64,000 nt of DNA, taken from Rhizobium rhizogenes (GTDB taxonomy: Bacteria; Pseudomonadota; Alphaproteobacteria; Rhizobiales; Rhizobiaceae). Positions 61,497-64,000 of the stretch are shown one piece after another (the first letter of the stretch is position 1; every line of letters starts with the position of its first letter). The DNA lies in NCBI RefSeq assembly GCF_002005205.3, contig NZ_CP019702.2, positions 558,001 to 622,000 of the forward strand, read 5' to 3'. Position numbers and translations under genes: made by a program. The notes under the pieces were generated by a model. It was not told the DNA's origin. It ran no database searches and saw only the letters and a list, made by a program, of their open reading frames with translations.

Positions 61497-62381
61497 TTAG
61501 CCCATGCGCTCGGACACATATTCCCCCGGCGAAGCGGGAAACACCACGGTTCTGTTGCCGTTGAGGAAGACCCGGTGGTGAATATGGGCGTGGATGGCGC
61601 GGGCAAGTACCTGGCTTTCAACATCGCGGCCAAGCGAGACGTAATCGAGACCGCTCTGGGCATGGGTCACGCGGATCGTATCCTGCTCGATGATCGGCCC
61701 CTCATCGAGATCAGCAGTGACGTAATGGGCAGTCGCGCCGATCAGCCGCACACCGCGCTCATAGGCCTGCTTGTAAGGATTGGCGCCCTTGAACGATGGC
61801 AGGAAGGAATGATGGATATTGATGATGCGCCCCGACATTTCCTGACAGAGCCGGTCCGACAGAACCTGCATGTAGCGGGCCAGAACCACGAGTTCCGCAC
61901 CGGTATCCTGCACCACCTGCAGGATTTCCGCTTCGGCCTCCGGTTTCGTCTGCGGCGTGACACGGATGTGGTGGAAGGGAATATCCTCGTTCACTACCTG
62001 CTTCTGGTAATCGAGATGATTGGAGATCACCGCAACGATCTTCACCGGCAGGGCGCCGATGCGGGAGCGATACAGCAGATCGTTGAGGCAATGGCCAAAG
62101 CGCGACACCATGATCACCACCTTGGTTTTGCGGGAGAGATCATGGAAATCGTAATCCATGTCGAAATCCGCGGCGACCGGTGCGAAGCCTTCAAAGAGGG
62201 CGTCACGCTCCAGCCCCTGTTCCGAAACGAAGCTGAGCCGCATGAAAAAACGGCCGGTCTCCTGATCGGTGAATTGCGAACTGTCGTTGATGTTGCAGCC
62301 GGATCGCGCGAGATATCCGGATACGGCGGCAACGATGCCGCTGCGCGCCGGGCACGAGACTTTCATGACATAGATGGTCAA
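61497..62381 (-). CDS. purU: Formyltetrahydrofolate deformylase
   Basis: 294 residues. The start codon is TTG 62381, with GGGGGAG seven bases upstream; the next ATG is five codons later. N-terminal ACT domain (about 1-80: ARSGIVAAVSGYLARSGCNINDSSQF), then the formyl-transferase-like hydrolase: FGHCLNDLLYRSRIG, NHLDYQ, ARYMQVLSDRLCQEMSGRIINIHHSFLPSFKGANPYKQAYERGV and the catalytic Asp in TADLDEGPIIEQD. Hydrolyses 10-formyl-THF to THF and formate. It sits after sarcosine oxidase genes, which release one-carbon units as formaldehyde/methylene-THF. Confidence 0.95.
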   Translation of the reverse strand: MTIYVMKVSCPARSGIVAAVSGYLARSGCNINDSSQFTDQETGRFFMRLSFVSEQGLERDALFEGFAPVAADFDMDYDFHDLSRKTKVVIMVSRFGHCLNDLLYRSRIGALPVKIVAVISNHLDYQKQVVNEDIPFHHIRVTPQTKPEAEAEILQVVQDTGAELVVLARYMQVLSDRLCQEMSGRIINIHHSFLPSFKGANPYKQAYERGVRLIGATAHYVTADLDEGPIIEQDTIRVTHAQSGLDYVSLGRDVESQVLARAIHAHIHHRVFLNGNRTVVFPASPGEYVSERMG

Positions 62382-62437
62382 AATCCTGCTCCCCCTTGAT
62401 GGATCAGCACTCGGACAGTTTTGAAACCGTGGCGAGT

Positions 62438-62998
62438 TCAGGCGATTTCAGCGGCAAGTTCCCTGCAGCCGGTTTCAAGCAAATGGCCAAGATGCGGCAG
62501 GAAACTGTTCCAGATATCCATTCGGAAACGGTCTTCCGCATCGCGCCAGAGCACCACGGTCACGCCGTCGAAAATCGTCCGGCGGGCCTCGCCCACCGCA
62601 ATCGTGTCGATATCGCGGGCGCAGCCAAGCGTCAGAAGTTCAGCGGCCCGCGGCCCCTCGATCAGCAGCGTCACTTCCCGACCGGAAATATCGACGAGGC
62701 TGTGCGGATGGCCGGCATAAACGCCGGCGCAGGCCGCGATCAATTCGCCGACTTCACCGGCAGGGACAAGGATCGTCCATTCATCGGGACCAAGGCGCAC
62801 GGCCTGCCTTTCGCCAGCGGAGGCGCGGGCGCCTATCCGCTCGGGCAGGATGAGGCCAAGTGCCGCGCCGAGTGGCGCGACATCACCACGGGCGCGCAAC
62901 GACAGCCGCGCCTGCGCCGGCAGGATGCTGACCCGCGCCGCCTTGCTTTCAGCCAAGGTGCCGGAAATGGGGGAGGAAACACGCATGTTCATTGTCAT
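62438..62998 (-). CDS. soxG: Sarcosine oxidase gamma subunit
   Basis: 186 residues, SoxG family: short N-terminal segment, ARASAGERQAVRLGPDEWTILVP (about 57-79), HSLVDISGREVTLLIEGPRAAELLTLGCARDID and RTIFDGVTVVLWRDAEDRFRMDIWNSFLPHLGHLLE. Part of the heterotetrameric sarcosine oxidase (SoxBDAG) that demethylates sarcosine to glycine. Seven bases after the soxA stop; purU follows after 56 bases. Confidence 0.93.
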   Translation of the reverse strand: MTMNMRVSSPISGTLAESKAARVSILPAQARLSLRARGDVAPLGAALGLILPERIGARASAGERQAVRLGPDEWTILVPAGEVGELIAACAGVYAGHPHSLVDISGREVTLLIEGPRAAELLTLGCARDIDTIAVGEARRTIFDGVTVVLWRDAEDRFRMDIWNSFLPHLGHLLETGCRELAAEIA

Positions 62999-63005
62999 CT
63001 CCGGA

Positions 63006-64000
63006 TCAGATTTTCAGGCGGGTGTTTTCGGGATCGACAAACACCATCCCGGTGATTTTCGCAGCAATGGTACGGTCCAGCATCGGGATATAGACGGTCT
63101 CGCCCATCCGCTCATGCCCACCCTCGACCAGCGCCAGCGCAATCGGCTGGCCGACCGCATCCGAATGGTAGGATGAGGTCACATGCCCCACCATCTTCAT
63201 CGGGATCGGCTGTTTCGGATCAAAGACGATCTGCGCCCCCTCCTCCAGCTTCGAGCGGTCTTCCGTCAGAAGGCCAACGAGATGGCGGCGGCCCTTGGCG
63301 ATGAGATCGGGGCGGGCAAGACCGCGCTTGCCGACGAAATCAGGCTTCGCCTTGCCCACGGCCCAGCCCATCGCCGCATCATAGGGCGTCACCGTGCCGT
63401 CGGTATCCTGCCCGACGATGATGTAACCCTTTTCGGCGCGCAGAACATGCATAGTTTCGGTGCCATAGGGGGTGATGCCATATTGCTGGCCGGCCTCCCA
63501 CAGGATTTCCCAGAGCTTGCGGCCGAGCGGCGCCGGCACATTGACCTCGAAACCGATCTCGCCGGTGAAGCTCACGCGGAACAGGCGCGCCGGCATGCCG
63601 GCAACGGTGCATTCCACGCAGGACATATGCGGGAAGGCCTCTTCCGTGAGTTCCACACCTTCCACCAGCGGCGCAAGCAGCTTGGCCGCATTCGGGCCGT
63701 TCAGCGCGATTGTGGACCATTGTTCGGTGGTGGAGGTGAGCCAGACATTGAGATCGGGCCATTCGGTCTGGAGGTAATCCTCCATCATGTTCAGCACCCT
63801 CGCCGCGCCGCCTGTCGTGGTGGTGACGTGGAAGCGGTCTTCGGTCATGCGGCCGATGACGCCGTCGTCGCGGATGAAGCCGTCATCGCCGAGCAGCAGG
63901 CCATAACGGCAACGGCCGGGCGCGAGCTTCGACCAGGGATTGGTATACATGCGGTTCATGAATTCGACCGCATCCGGCCCGACGACCTCGATCTTGCCGA
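63006..64000 (-). CDS. soxA: Sarcosine oxidase alpha subunit, C-terminal part (cut by window edge)
   Basis: The C-terminal 331 residues are in the window; the frame is open to the right edge. This is the aminomethyltransferase (GcvT-like) folate-binding region: GKIEVVGPDAVEF, GRCRYGLLLGDDGFIRDDGVIGRMTEDRFHVTTTTGGAARVLNMMEDYLQTEW, YGTETMHVLRAEKGYIIVGQDTDGTVTPYDAAMGW and the C-terminal YHSDAVGQPIALALVEGG. It passes the methyl carbon of sarcosine to tetrahydrofolate. Expected upstream, outside the window, are the FAD/NAD-binding N-terminal part and soxB, soxD. Confidence 0.93.
   Translation of the reverse strand, partial: GKIEVVGPDAVEFMNRMYTNPWSKLAPGRCRYGLLLGDDGFIRDDGVIGRMTEDRFHVTTTTGGAARVLNMMEDYLQTEWPDLNVWLTSTTEQWSTIALNGPNAAKLLAPLVEGVELTEEAFPHMSCVECTVAGMPARLFRVSFTGEIGFEVNVPAPLGRKLWEILWEAGQQYGITPYGTETMHVLRAEKGYIIVGQDTDGTVTPYDAAMGWAVGKAKPDFVGKRGLARPDLIAKGRRHLVGLLTEDRSKLEEGAQIVFDPKQPIPMKMVGHVTSSYHSDAVGQPIALALVEGGHERMGETVYIPMLDRTIAAKITGMVFVDPENTRLKI

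Noticed and set aside
1..64000. Recent horizontal insertion marked by IS elements, tRNA ends or attachment sites
   Set aside because: No transposase, integrase, tRNA gene or flanking direct repeat was seen; base composition looks even apart from short AT-rich promoters.

Overview
The window is GC-rich, densely coding DNA from an alphaproteobacterium of the Rhizobiales, most likely the Agrobacterium/Rhizobium group. The grounds are the agrobactin-type catechol siderophore gene order (C-E-B-A), the nap/nirK/nor/nnr gene set, a prsDE-type type I secretion pair, and the many ribose-type and NitT-type ABC operons. Replicon and species cannot be settled from the sequence alone. No rRNA, tRNA, insertion sequence, CRISPR array or phage gene was seen.

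Layout. (1) 1-4.8 kb: catechol siderophore genes entC (cut by the window edge), entE, entB, entA and a phosphopantetheinyl transferase. (2) 4.9-16.9 kb: a Tat-exported PhoX-type phosphatase, then on the minus strand a 2184-residue RTX protein with an embedded metallophosphoesterase and its type I secretion ATPase and adaptor. (3) 17.2-18 kb: a LysR regulator. (4) 18-44.5 kb: an anaerobic respiration island. It holds napEFDABC; a NitT/TauT-type ABC transporter in one operon with an NnrS-family protein; ubiT-ubiU-ubiV plus a small unknown gene; DUF488, ubiD and ubiX; nnrT-nnrU; norE-norF; norC-norB-norQ-norD; two DUF2249 genes; nnrS; nirK-nirV; and the regulator nnrR. (5) 44.6-56.9 kb: a co-directional sugar array with a periplasmic GMC dehydrogenase, its small subunit and cytochrome c, a secreted TIM-barrel isomerase-like protein, a Gfo/Idh/MocA oxidoreductase, a second TIM-barrel protein, a LacI regulator and a ribose-type ABC transporter. 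A divergent cupin gene follows. (6) 57.2-61.5 kb: overlapping SulP transporter, ParB-like protein and large MscS channel genes. (7) 61.5-64 kb: purU, soxG and the 3' part of soxA.

How it works together. The island encodes nitrate to nitrite (Nap), nitrite to nitric oxide (NirK) and nitric oxide to nitrous oxide (NorCB). No nosZ is present in the window, so N2O would be the end product unless nosZ lies elsewhere. Ubiquinone synthesis genes that need no oxygen (ubiTUV) and the UbiD/UbiX decarboxylation pair sit inside the island. I found a TTG-N8-CAA box of the Crp/Fnr (NnrR/FNR) type in front of nearly every transcription unit of the island: ABC-nnrS, ubiT/DUF488, ubiD, nnrT/norE, norC, DUF2249 and nnrS/nirK. 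Two stacked boxes precede nnrR, and none is visible before nap. This describes one regulon joining NO detoxification, quinone supply and an uncharacterised transporter.

The sugar array looks like a pathway that oxidises a glycoside at C3 in the periplasm, cleaves or isomerises it there, and imports the product by an ABC transporter. Twin LacI-type operators lie in front of the binding-protein gene. The assignment to 3-keto-glycosides is inference from family membership and gene order.
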